Positions 24,685 through 32,479 of a stretch of DNA of 34,367 bases are shown here, one piece after another. Numbering within the stretch: position 1 is the stretch's first letter; each line of letters starts with the position of its first letter. The translations under genes were made by a program, and so were the position numbers. Below the pieces are notes generated by a model that had not been told where the DNA came from, made no database searches, and worked only from the letters and a program-made list of their open reading frames with translations. Origin of the DNA: PALSA-505 sp035308365 (GTDB taxonomy: Bacteria > Actinomycetota > Actinomycetes > Streptosporangiales > Streptosporangiaceae); assembly GCA_035308365.1 (NCBI GenBank), contig DATGGU010000044.1, positions 1 through 34,367 of the forward strand, read 5' to 3'.

Positions 24685-26982
24685 ATGCGGGCCGCGGTGC
24701 GCTGGATCCGCGCCGACCTGCGCGCCCGGCCCGGCCAGGCCGCCGCGATGGTGCTGGTCGTGGCCGGTGTGGTGACCGCGCTGCTGCTGTCCGCCACCCT
24801 GTTCGAGGGCGCGGCCAACCCGTGGCGGGCGCTGTTCGCCCAGACCAACGGGGCCGATGTCTGGCTGCGCCTGCAGCCAGGGACCAATACCCGTCCACTG
24901 CACCGGCTGATCGGTGTCGACCAGGTCGCGGGCCCCTACCAGGCCACCTCCGCGACCGTCGTGCGTGGCCCGCAGACCGCCCCGGTCCAGCTCTGGGCCA
25001 TGAGCCCCGCTCTCCCGGTGATCGGCCGCCCGCTCATCCGGGAGGGCCGCTGGCTGACCGCCGCCCAGCCCAGGGGCGTCGTACTCGAAGCCTCGTTCGC
25101 ACAGGCCATCCACGTCACCACCGGTGACACGATGAACATCGACGGCCTGGACGGCAACGAGGTCCACGTCGTCGTCCTCGGCATCGCCTACACCTCGGAC
25201 CAGGGCTCCTATCCGGACCAGACGCCGGGTCTCATGTGGGGCCTGCGGGGGCTCGTGCAAGCGGTCGAGCCGGTGTCCAGGCACACGGTCGAGCTGGCGG
25301 GACTGCGCCTCGCCGACCCGTCGGCCACCGAGTTCGCGGTCCAGCAGACGGTGACCCAGCTCGGCAGCGGCGCGGTGATCAGCGTGTCCACCTGGCAGGA
25401 CGTGGAACGCTCGGTAGACGGCGGGGATCCGCTGCTCGGCCTGCTGCTGGCCCTGTTCGGCCTCGTTGCCTTGGGCGGCGCCCTCCTTGCGGTCGGCAAC
25501 GCGGCCGGCGGCCGGGTCCTGATCCAGGTGCAGGACCTCGCCATGCTCAAGACCCTGGGGTTCACCCCCCGGCAGTTGCTGGGCATGGTGGTCGCCGAAC
25601 ACGCCGCCCTCGGCCTGGCCGGTGAGGCCGCCGGGATTGCCGCCGCCCGGTTCCTCACCCTGCCGCTGATGCGCCAGGTCCCCGCGGGTACCCTGGCCGC
25701 CGTGGCGCCGCTGCAAGCGGGCTGGGTGGCGGCGGTGGCCGGGGGAGTGGCGGCCGCGCTGCTGCTGGCCACCGTGCTGCCGGGCTGGCGGGCGGGCCGG
25801 ATCTGGCCGGTCGCCGCGGTCCGCCCGCCCGCACCGGGTAAGCGCCTGTCCCGGCTGGCCAGGGCCGCGCTGCTGAGCCACCTGCCACCCGCGGTCGTGC
25901 TCGGCGCCCGGGCCGCCTTCACCCGCAGGCTGCCCGCGGTGCTGACGATCGCCGGCCTGGCGCTGCCGACCATGATGATCACGATCGGCATCGGCTTCTG
26001 GGCAACCCTCGACAACGTGCAGCGTCACCCGGGCGAGATCGGGCTCGCCGCCGCCCTGACCGTGAGCCCAGGCGAGCTGGACCGATCCCAGGCGGTGCGG
26101 CTCATCGACGCCGACAAGCAGGTGACCGCCGTCTACCGGGTGGCGGCGGTCAGCGCCCTGCTGCCCGGTGAGACCTCCACCATCACCACGCTCGGCGCCG
26201 GCACCTCGCCCCGGCCGTTCCCCTTCCACGTGGCCGCCGGACGGCTCTACCATGCCGCGGGCGAGGCCGTGGCCAGCCAGGGCCTGCTCGAGGCCGTGCA
26301 CATCACGGTCGGCGAGTACCTGCGGATGCCGGTCGGCGGCGTCCCGGTGATCTTTCACGTCGTCGGCCGCATCATCGAGCCCGAATACGGCGGCCAGGTG
26401 CTCGCCTACGGCCTCGACACGCTGACCCAGGCCGGCGCCGTCGCCCCGCCGGTCTCCTACAGCCTGGTCCTGCGCCCCGGCGTCACCGCCGCGGCCGCCA
26501 CCGCGCACCTGCTCACCCTGTCCCACGGGAAACTGGATGTGGCCCAGACCGTGGACCCGGCCGCCAGCCTCGGCATCGTGCGCCCGATGCTGGCCGGCCT
26601 GTTCGCCGTCCTCGGCCTCATCGGCCTGACCAGCCTGGTCACCGCCTCAGCCGTCGGCCTGCGCGACCACCTGCGCGATGTCGCGGCGCTGCGCGCCATG
26701 GGCCTGACCCCCGCCCAGGTCACCGCCTCCCTGCTCACCCGCATGGCCGTGCTCGCCTTGATCGCAACCGCCGCCGGCGCCGCCGCCGGTGCCGCCCTGT
26801 CCGCCCGCCTGATCGACCTGGGCGGCCAGGTCTACGGCATCGGCTCCGGCCTGGGCAGCTCGCCATCGGCGGCGCCGGTCCTGCTGACCGCCGCCACCGC
26901 GGTCACCGCCGCCGCAGCGGCCGCCCTGCTCCCTGCCCGCCGCGCCGCGAGAACCCCGATCGCCGCCACGCTCGGCCCCTGA
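24685..26982 (+). CDS. FtsX-like ABC transporter permease
   Basis: Membrane subunit of 765 aa with two FtsX/MacB-type permease modules. A first membrane segment (about 19-40) is followed by an extracytoplasmic domain (~45-245). Three membrane segments lie around 250-375, a linker and membrane segment around 415, then a second extracytoplasmic domain, and three terminal segments from about 634 to 755. ALRAMGLTPAQVTASLLTRM is the conserved cytoplasmic loop. GAGGA lies 5 nt before the ATG. It is the last gene of the padR-ATPase-permease operon. Confidence 0.88.
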   Translation: MRAAVRWIRADLRARPGQAAAMVLVVAGVVTALLLSATLFEGAANPWRALFAQTNGADVWLRLQPGTNTRPLHRLIGVDQVAGPYQATSATVVRGPQTAPVQLWAMSPALPVIGRPLIREGRWLTAAQPRGVVLEASFAQAIHVTTGDTMNIDGLDGNEVHVVVLGIAYTSDQGSYPDQTPGLMWGLRGLVQAVEPVSRHTVELAGLRLADPSATEFAVQQTVTQLGSGAVISVSTWQDVERSVDGGDPLLGLLLALFGLVALGGALLAVGNAAGGRVLIQVQDLAMLKTLGFTPRQLLGMVVAEHAALGLAGEAAGIAAARFLTLPLMRQVPAGTLAAVAPLQAGWVAAVAGGVAAALLLATVLPGWRAGRIWPVAAVRPPAPGKRLSRLARAALLSHLPPAVVLGARAAFTRRLPAVLTIAGLALPTMMITIGIGFWATLDNVQRHPGEIGLAAALTVSPGELDRSQAVRLIDADKQVTAVYRVAAVSALLPGETSTITTLGAGTSPRPFPFHVAAGRLYHAAGEAVASQGLLEAVHITVGEYLRMPVGGVPVIFHVVGRIIEPEYGGQVLAYGLDTLTQAGAVAPPVSYSLVLRPGVTAAAATAHLLTLSHGKLDVAQTVDPAASLGIVRPMLAGLFAVLGLIGLTSLVTASAVGLRDHLRDVAALRAMGLTPAQVTASLLTRMAVLALIATAAGAAAGAALSARLIDLGGQVYGIGSGLGSSPSAAPVLLTAATAVTAAAAAALLPARRAARTPIAATLGP

Positions 26983-27035
26983 CAGTGCCATGCTGGGCGC
27001 ACTCGGCAGGCCCGGATCGTCAATCGACAACCAGA

Positions 27036-27051
27036 TGTGACCCACATCACA
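27036..27051. promoter_or_regulatory. Perfect CRP/GlxR-type binding site
   Basis: TGTGA-CCCACA-TCACA matches the TGTGA-N6-TCACA consensus of cAMP-dependent CRP-family regulators at all ten specified bases. Actinobacterial CRP/GlxR proteins use this consensus. It lies 86 bp before the SDR start codon and 53 bp after the exporter operon stop. Confidence 0.6.
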
Positions 27052-27137
27052 CCAGAGGCTCCGGTTGCGGCGACGGATTCCCGCCCGGTGGCTGGTCTTG
27101 ATGCCAGCCGAATCAAACCACCATGTGGGAGTGCCTG

Positions 27138-27872
27138 ATGCCTGAGTCATTCCAGACCGCCGTTGTCACCGGGGCCAGCCGGGGCTTCGGGCGCGCGATC
27201 GCCGCCGCCCTCGTCGCCTCGGGCACCAGCGTCGTCGGTATCGCCCGTGGCGAGCAGGAGTTGCACGCCGCCGGTGACGAGCTTGGCGCGGCGTTCACGC
27301 CTATCGCCGCCGATGCCACCAGTGAGACGCTCGCGGAGGACGTGATCCGCCAGCACCGTCCCAGCCTGCTCGTGCTCAACGCCGGGGTCATCCCGCACAT
27401 GGCGCCCGTGCACGAGCAGACCTGGGAAACCTTCAGCCGCAACTGGCACACCGACACCCGCCACGTGTTCGCATGGACCCGGGCGGCGCTGCGGGAACCG
27501 CTGGCGCCGGGCAGCGTGGTCGTGGCGATGTCCAGCGGGGCGGCCCTTGGCGGCTCCCCGCTCAGCGGTGGCTACGCCAGCGCCAAGGCCGCTATCCGGT
27601 TCATCCGTGGCTACGCGGCCGACGAGTCGAAGCGGTCCGGGCTGGGCATCCGGTTCGTGGCGCTGCTGCCGCAGCTTACCCCGGCCACCGGCCTCGGCTC
27701 GGCCGGTGTCTCCGGCTACGCCGCCCGGCAGGGGGTCGACCGGGACACCTTCGTGGAAGGCTTGCAACCGGTCCTCACCCCGGACCAGGTCGCCAAGGCC
27801 GTCCTGGAACTCGCCGCCGCTGGTGACGCTCCGGAGTACCAGGTCAGCGGGGCCGGCCTGCGCCCGTTGTAG
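27138..27872 (+). CDS. Short-chain dehydrogenase/reductase
   Basis: NAD(P)-dependent oxidoreductase of 244 aa. The dinucleotide motif TGASRGFG is at 11-18, NAG at 81-83, and the catalytic serine at S132/S133 with Y146 and K150 (YASAK). GGGAG (27127-27131) precedes the ATG at 27138 at 6 nt. An in-frame ATG at 27123 would remove that site and is less likely. The ECF sigma gene begins 38 bp downstream on the same strand, so the two may be co-transcribed. Substrate unknown. Confidence 0.85.
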   Translation: MPESFQTAVVTGASRGFGRAIAAALVASGTSVVGIARGEQELHAAGDELGAAFTPIAADATSETLAEDVIRQHRPSLLVLNAGVIPHMAPVHEQTWETFSRNWHTDTRHVFAWTRAALREPLAPGSVVVAMSSGAALGGSPLSGGYASAKAAIRFIRGYAADESKRSGLGIRFVALLPQLTPATGLGSAGVSGYAARQGVDRDTFVEGLQPVLTPDQVAKAVLELAAAGDAPEYQVSGAGLRPL

Positions 27873-27910
27873 AGCTCTGCAGTGGACCTTTGATCGGGGA
27901 GAAGCCTGCG

Positions 27911-28873
27911 ATGCCGTCGGACACCGAGTTCGCCACCCTGGCCGAGCCGTTCCGGCCCGAGCTGCTCGCGCACTGCTACCGGATCCTCGGCTCGATCCAC
28001 GACGCCGAGGACCTGGTGCAGGAGACCTACCTGCGGGCGTGGCGCGGGTTCGGCGGCTTCGAGGGCCGCTCCTCGCTGCGGCGATGGCTGTACAAGATCG
28101 CTACCATGGCCTGCCTGACGGCGCTGGAAACGCGCTCCAGGCGGCCGCTCCCGTCCGGCCTTGGCGCGCCCTCGGACGATCACCATGTTGCCATCGCCGC
28201 CCGCGAGTCCCTGGTTCCCTGGCTCCAGCCGGTGCCCGACGCCCTGATCGGCGCGGACGACCCGGCGACGATCGTGGCCCGGCAGGCTGGAGTGCGGCTC
28301 GCCTTCATCGCCGCGCTCCAGTTCCTGCCCGCCCGGCAGCGGGCCGTCCTGACCCTGCGCGACGTGCTGGCGTTCCGGACGGCCGAGGTCGCCGAGATGC
28401 TGGGCACCAGTACCGCAGCCGTCGACAGCGCGCTCCGCCGCGCCCGGGCCCACCTGGCCGAGGCCGGGCCGGTCGAGGACGACCTGACCGAGCCGGACTC
28501 CGAAGCCCTGCAATCCTTGCTCGACAGCTACGTCGACGCGTTCACCCGGGCCGACGCCGGGGCGCTGGTGAACCTGCTGCGGGCCGATGTCGAGCTGGAG
28601 ATGCCGCCGATCCCCACCTGGTTCACCGGCCAGCGGGCCGTCCTGGGGTTCCTGGCCGGCCACGTTTTGGCCAGCGCCGTGTGGCGGCTGGTGCCAACCC
28701 GCGCCAACGGCCAGCCCGCCTTCGCCGTCTACCGGCGCGCGGACGACGGCAGCTACCAGGCCTATGGCATCCAGGTGCTCACGCTGACCGGCGCCAAGAT
28801 CGCCCGCATCACATCGTTCAACGATCCGGGCCTGGTGCCGATCTTCGGGCAAACCCCGGTGCTCACCGCCTGA
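27911..28873 (+). CDS. ECF sigma-70 factor with SnoaL-like C-terminal domain (SigG type)
   Basis: Alternative sigma factor of 320 aa. Region 2 covers about 10-75 (FRPELLAHCYRILGSIHDAEDLVQETYLRAWRGF). Region 4 covers about 133-190 (LPARQRAVLTLRDVLAFRTAEVAEMLGTSTAAVDSALRRARAHL). A SnoaL/NTF2-like domain (~200-318) includes ELEMPPIPTWFTG. The overall pattern is that of the actinobacterial SigG group (TIGR02960-like). GGGAGAAG upstream supports the ATG at 27911. No anti-sigma gene is adjacent. In SnoaL-tailed ECF factors the tail is thought to control activity directly. Its regulon is not visible here. Confidence 0.85.
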   Translation: MPSDTEFATLAEPFRPELLAHCYRILGSIHDAEDLVQETYLRAWRGFGGFEGRSSLRRWLYKIATMACLTALETRSRRPLPSGLGAPSDDHHVAIAARESLVPWLQPVPDALIGADDPATIVARQAGVRLAFIAALQFLPARQRAVLTLRDVLAFRTAEVAEMLGTSTAAVDSALRRARAHLAEAGPVEDDLTEPDSEALQSLLDSYVDAFTRADAGALVNLLRADVELEMPPIPTWFTGQRAVLGFLAGHVLASAVWRLVPTRANGQPAFAVYRRADDGSYQAYGIQVLTLTGAKIARITSFNDPGLVPIFGQTPVLTA

Positions 28874-28903
28874 AGGTACGTATGCTGGGCGGCGTCCCAG
28901 GCC

Positions 28904-28909
28904 TAGACT
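28904..28909 (+). promoter_or_regulatory. -10 element of a leaderless-type promoter
   Basis: TAGACT fits TANNNT and ends 9 nt before the ATG at 28919. There is no Shine-Dalgarno sequence. The -35 region is poor (TATGCT at 17-nt spacing). Confidence 0.35.
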
Positions 28910-28918
28910 GCATCGCAA

Positions 28919-29227
28919 ATGCCGTTCTCATCGTCACCCCGGGCAGAGCCGCTGAGCGGCCGGGCCAAGCGCGTCCTTGTCCTGGCCGGGGTGATCGTGG
29001 CGGTGGCTGTGGCGGGAGTGGTCGTCTGGTCGGCGGTCAGCCCGGGCGGCTACGGCAGTTCGAAGGCGGGTTGCATAACGGTCACCCTGCCCAGCAGCAC
29101 CGGCGGCGCGCTGCTCCACCAGTGCGGCACCGCCGCGAAGGTGACCTGCCACAATGCCTACACCCACGGTGACAAGCTCTCAGTGCTGACCCGTCCGCAG
29201 TGCCGCCTGGCCGGACTAAAACCGTAA
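28919..29227 (+). CDS. Small membrane-anchored extracytoplasmic protein, unknown function
   Basis: Protein of 102 aa. A positively charged cytoplasmic tail (RAEPLSGRAKR) is followed by one membrane helix (about 18-42, VLVLAGVIVAVAVAGVVVWSAV). A ~60-residue outer domain follows, with four Cys (GCITV, HQCGTA, VTCHNA, PQCRLA) that could form two disulfides. No family recognised. The gene converges on the P450 gene and overlaps it by 12 bp. The -10-like element TAGACT sits close to the start codon, suggesting a leaderless mRNA. Confidence 0.6.
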   Translation: MPFSSSPRAEPLSGRAKRVLVLAGVIVAVAVAGVVVWSAVSPGGYGSSKAGCITVTLPSSTGGALLHQCGTAAKVTCHNAYTHGDKLSVLTRPQCRLAGLKP

Positions 29228-30490
29228 ATTTTCACCTGACGATCCGCGGGTGCCGAGCTGCAGCGGGAGCACACGCGGGCCGCGGACCTGCCCGGCCGAC
29301 CAGGTGACCGCCGCCGGGTCGGCCAGGGAGAACTCGGGCAGCCGCTCGAGCCAGACCTCCAGCGCGACCCGCAGCTCCATGCGGGCCAGGTGTGAGCCCA
29401 CACACCGGTGGATGCCCAGGCCGAACGCGGCATGACGGTTGGCCTGGCGGTCGATGACGACCTCACCGGCGCGGTCGAACTGCCGGGGATCCCGGTTGGC
29501 CGCCGGGAACGACAGCAGGATCCAGTCGTCGGCCTTCATGTCGACGCCGCGCCAGTGCATGTCCTGCTTGACCAGCCGGGCCATGGTGACCGGGGCGTAG
29601 GCGCGCAGGAACTCCTCCATCGCCGTCGGCAGCAATCCGGGCTCGGCGATCAGCCGCTCCCGGTCGGCCGGGGTCTTGGCCAGGTGCCACAGTGAGGCGC
29701 CGATCGCGCTCCACGACGTGTCGATGCCGGCGATGAGCAGCAGAGCCATGGTGTCGGCCACATGGGAGGCTGCTATCTTGCGGCCGTCCAGTCCGGCGTC
29801 GATGAGGAAGCTGGTGAGGTCGTCGCGCGGGTGGGCGATGTGGTCGTCGATCTGCGCGTGCAGGTAGTCGAACAGGGTCGCCATCCGGACGAAGCGATCC
29901 CACGGCGGCAGGTTGACAGACTCGAGCGCGAGCTCGACGAACTCGCGGAACTTCGTTTCATCCTCCGGCGGGAAGCCGAGCATGCCGGCGATGACGCGCA
30001 CCGGGATGTGCTGGGCGTAGTCACTGGCGGCATCCACCACGTCCTGACCGGCGAACGCGTCGATCAGCGAGTGGCACAGCGCCCTGGTGGCCGGCTCCTG
30101 CTTGCTGATCGCCTGTTTCGTGAATGCCGGGAGCAGCAGCTTGCGCGCACCGTGGTGGAACGGTGGGTCGGACGAGATCGGCGGCACCCCACCGGCCGGC
30201 GCTATGCCGGGAGAGGGCCTGAAATCGCTGATGATGACGGACCGGGAAGAGAACCGCTCGGTGTCGTAGGCGATCGCCGCGACATCCTCGAACCGGGTCG
30301 GCAGCCACACGCCGCCGAACCGCCCGGTGTGCGCGATGGGACAGCGCTGCCGCAGGTCATCCTGGATCGGGTAGGGGTCGGCGGCCCATTCCGGCGCCAT
30401 GTGCGAGAAGTCGGTCGCCCAGTCGGTGACCGGGCGGGTGATGACCTCGCTGGGCGTGCCCGGTGGCAGTTCCTCCTGGCCGGCCGTCAT
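29216..30490 (-). CDS. Cytochrome P450
   Basis: Soluble bacterial class I P450 of 424 aa that would hydroxylate or otherwise oxidise an unknown substrate, with electrons supplied by the adjacent ferredoxin. The I-helix oxygen-binding motif AGIDT is at 254-258. The K-helix ExxR is E293-R296. The haem-binding loop FGLGIHRCVG has the axial ligand Cys363. The ATG at 30490 lies 1 nt after the ferredoxin stop, indicating tight coupling. An in-frame extension to 30655 would cover the ferredoxin gene and is rejected. The 3' end overlaps the convergent small gene by 12 bp. A ferredoxin reductase is not in the window. Confidence 0.9.
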   Translation of the reverse strand: MTAGQEELPPGTPSEVITRPVTDWATDFSHMAPEWAADPYPIQDDLRQRCPIAHTGRFGGVWLPTRFEDVAAIAYDTERFSSRSVIISDFRPSPGIAPAGGVPPISSDPPFHHGARKLLLPAFTKQAISKQEPATRALCHSLIDAFAGQDVVDAASDYAQHIPVRVIAGMLGFPPEDETKFREFVELALESVNLPPWDRFVRMATLFDYLHAQIDDHIAHPRDDLTSFLIDAGLDGRKIAASHVADTMALLLIAGIDTSWSAIGASLWHLAKTPADRERLIAEPGLLPTAMEEFLRAYAPVTMARLVKQDMHWRGVDMKADDWILLSFPAANRDPRQFDRAGEVVIDRQANRHAAFGLGIHRCVGSHLARMELRVALEVWLERLPEFSLADPAAVTWSAGQVRGPRVLPLQLGTRGSSGENLRF

Positions 30491-30491
30491 G

Positions 30492-30692
30492 TCAGCTCTC
30501 CCCGGCGACCTCGACCGCGAACTCCGGGCAGTTCGCGGCCGCCAGCCGCGCGTCCCGTTCACCACCGGGCGGCACCTCACCATCGCCGAGGACCATCCCA
30601 TATCCCTCGCCGTCCTCAGCGAACAGGCCGGGCGCGATGTCGTAGCAACGCCCATGTCCCTGGCAGCGTCCGGAGTCGATCCGCACCTTCAT
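30492..30692 (-). CDS. [3Fe-4S]-type ferredoxin, P450 redox partner
   Basis: Electron carrier of 66 aa. The cluster motif is C10-x2-H13-x2-C16 with C55-P56 near the end. His takes the place of the second Cys of a [4Fe-4S] motif, a pattern common in actinobacterial ferredoxins encoded next to P450 genes. The ATG at 30692 gives the usual MKVRIDSGRC start and follows a GGAG at short spacing. It lies directly upstream of the P450 gene (1-nt gap) and 68 bp downstream of the ABC-F gene on the same strand. Confidence 0.88.
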   Translation of the reverse strand: MKVRIDSGRCQGHGRCYDIAPGLFAEDGEGYGMVLGDGEVPPGGERDARLAAANCPEFAVEVAGES

Positions 30693-30760
30693 CGCCCTGC
30701 TCCGGTGGTCATGCTCCAAACCGTACAGCCGCTCCGTTACAGGCGCAGTGGGACGGTCTG

Positions 30761-32368
30761 CTATTCGCCAGCCGGTGCCTCGATTTCGCACAGGCCCGCA
30801 TCCAGCCGCAGCCACCGGGTGATCCCGAGTTCGCGCAGGAACGGGACGTCGTGGCTGGCCACCAGCAGCGCGCCACGGTAGCAGCGCAATGCCTCGGTGA
30901 GGCGGCGCACGCTGGCAAGGTCGAGGTTGTTGGTCGGCTCGTCCAGCATGAGCAGCCTGGGCGCCGGGTCGGCCAGCAGCAGGGCGGCGAGCGTGGCGCG
31001 GAACAGCTCGCCTCCCGACAGCGTCGCGACCACCTGGCCGGCCCGGCTGCCGGGGAACAGCAACCGCGCCAGGTTGGCCCGGATGGCGTTAGCCGAGGCC
31101 TGCGGCGCGAACCGGGCGACGTTGTCCGCGATGGTCGCCGTCGCGTCCAGGACGTCAAGCCGCTGCGGCAGCAGCCGGGTGGGCACCGAGAGCCGCACCT
31201 CGCCGGACCGGGCGGGCAGTTCACCGGTGATGGTGCGCAGCAAGGTGGTCTTGCCCGCGCCGTTCGGGCCGGTCAGCGCCACCCGTTCCGGCCCCTTCAG
31301 CTGGAGCGTCACCTCCGGGCCGAACCGCGGCTGCACCGCGACCAGTTCCAGCACCGCCTGCCGTGAATGGACCGTCGTGTCCGGGAGGTCGATGCGGATC
31401 GCGTCGTCCTCGCGCACCGCGTCCGCCGCCGCCGCGAGCCGTTCTTCTGCCTGCTTCACCCGGTCAAGATGCAGGTTGCGCTGCTTCCCGGCGGTCACCT
31501 GGGCCTGCCGTTTGCGTGCTCCCATGACGATCTTCGGTTCCCGCTTGCTCTCCGCCATCTTCCGTCCGTACCGTTCCCTGCGGTCGAGCTTGATACGGGT
31601 ATCGGCCAGCTCACGCTGTTGCCGTCGCAGATCCGACCCGGCCGCCGTCACGGCCCGCCGGGCCGCGTCCTGCTCCGCTGCCAGGGCAGCCTGGTAGTCG
31701 CTGAAGGTCCCGCCGAAGGTGCGGGCGTGGCCCTGATACAGCTCGACCGTGGTGTCCACCCGTTCGAGCAGCTCCCGGTCGTGGCTGACGATGACCAGTA
31801 CCCCGCGCCACGCGCTGACGGCGTCATAGAGGACCCGCCGCGCGTTCAGATCCAGGTTGTTGGTCGGTTCGTCCAGCAGCAGCACCCCGGGCCGGCGGAT
31901 CAGCAACGCCGCCAGGGCGAGCAGTATGGATTCACCACCGGACAGCTCACCCACCCGCCGGTCCAGCGTGACGTGCCCCAGCCCCAGCCGGTTCAAGGTC
32001 GCGACGGCCCGTTCCTCCACATCCCAGTCGTCGCCCAGGACGCTGAAATGCTCGGCTGCGGTGTTCCCCGCCTCGATCGCGGCCAGCGCCGCCCGGGCCG
32101 GGCCGATGCCAAGGACGTCCTCCACCTTCAGATCTGCCTGAAGCGCAATATCCTGCGGCAGGTAACCCACGGTCCCGGCCACCGTCACGGAGCCAGCGGC
32201 AGGTGTCAGCTCCCCGGCCACCAGCCGGAGCAGCGTGGACTTTCCAGACCCATTGGCGCCGACCACACTGGTGCGCCCGTTCCCGATGACAAGATCAATC
32301 CCGTCGAACAGGGGAGATCCATCAGGCCAGGCGAAGCTGAGACCGGAAAGGACAATCGGAGTAGTCAC
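30761..32368 (-). CDS. ABC-F ATPase, antibiotic-resistance (ARE) type
   Basis: Soluble ribosome-binding protein of 535 aa with two ATPase cassettes and no membrane segment. The first has Walker A GANGSGKST (37-45), signature LSGGE (142-146) and DEPTNNLD (166-173). The second has GPNGAGKTT (near 365), LSGGELFRA and LLMLDEPTNNLD. The ~70-residue charged linker between them, rich in Arg/Lys (RRERYGRKMAESKREPKI), is where ARE ABC-F proteins reach toward the peptidyl transferase centre to displace antibiotics. The GTG start at 32368 follows AGGAG at 6 nt. The leader contains a five-codon ORF and an SD-sequestering hairpin, pointing to inducible translation. Which drug class it protects against cannot be read from the sequence. 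Confidence 0.85.
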   Translation of the reverse strand: MTTPIVLSGLSFAWPDGSPLFDGIDLVIGNGRTSVVGANGSGKSTLLRLVAGELTPAAGSVTVAGTVGYLPQDIALQADLKVEDVLGIGPARAALAAIEAGNTAAEHFSVLGDDWDVEERAVATLNRLGLGHVTLDRRVGELSGGESILLALAALLIRRPGVLLLDEPTNNLDLNARRVLYDAVSAWRGVLVIVSHDRELLERVDTTVELYQGHARTFGGTFSDYQAALAAEQDAARRAVTAAGSDLRRQQRELADTRIKLDRRERYGRKMAESKREPKIVMGARKRQAQVTAGKQRNLHLDRVKQAEERLAAAADAVREDDAIRIDLPDTTVHSRQAVLELVAVQPRFGPEVTLQLKGPERVALTGPNGAGKTTLLRTITGELPARSGEVRLSVPTRLLPQRLDVLDATATIADNVARFAPQASANAIRANLARLLFPGSRAGQVVATLSGGELFRATLAALLLADPAPRLLMLDEPTNNLDLASVRRLTEALRCYRGALLVASHDVPFLRELGITRWLRLDAGLCEIEAPAGE

Positions 32369-32373
32369 GGAAG

Positions 32374-32429
32374 GCTCCTGAGGTGCGAGATCGCGCGCCG
32401 TAGCGCAGGGACGCAGGCAACCTCAGAGC
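32374..32429 (-). promoter_or_regulatory. Translational attenuator hairpin sequestering the ABC-F ribosome binding site
   Basis: On the minus strand, GCTC-TGAGGT (32429-32420) pairs with ACCTCA-(G)-GAGC (32384-32374). This gives ten base pairs with a single bulged G. The 3' arm contains the AGGAG Shine-Dalgarno sequence of the ABC-F gene. The 5' arm is the last codons and stop codon of the MLLLL leader ORF. A ribosome stalled on the leader would cover the 5' arm and free the Shine-Dalgarno sequence. Confidence 0.6.
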
Positions 32430-32440
32430 AGCAACAGCAT
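32423..32440 (-). CDS. Putative leader peptide MLLLL of the ABC-F gene
   Basis: ATG at 32440-32438 reads Met-Leu-Leu-Leu-Leu then TGA. GGTGAT, complementary to the 16S rRNA 3' end, lies 5 nt upstream. The ORF ends inside the 5' arm of the hairpin that masks the ABC-F ribosome binding site. Very short leader ORFs upstream of ABC-F and Erm genes are known regulatory elements. This one is inferred from arrangement alone. Confidence 0.5.
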   Translation of the reverse strand: MLLLL

Positions 32441-32479
32441 CTCCGATCACCGGGAATGTGACCCCTTCAGCCTACCCGC

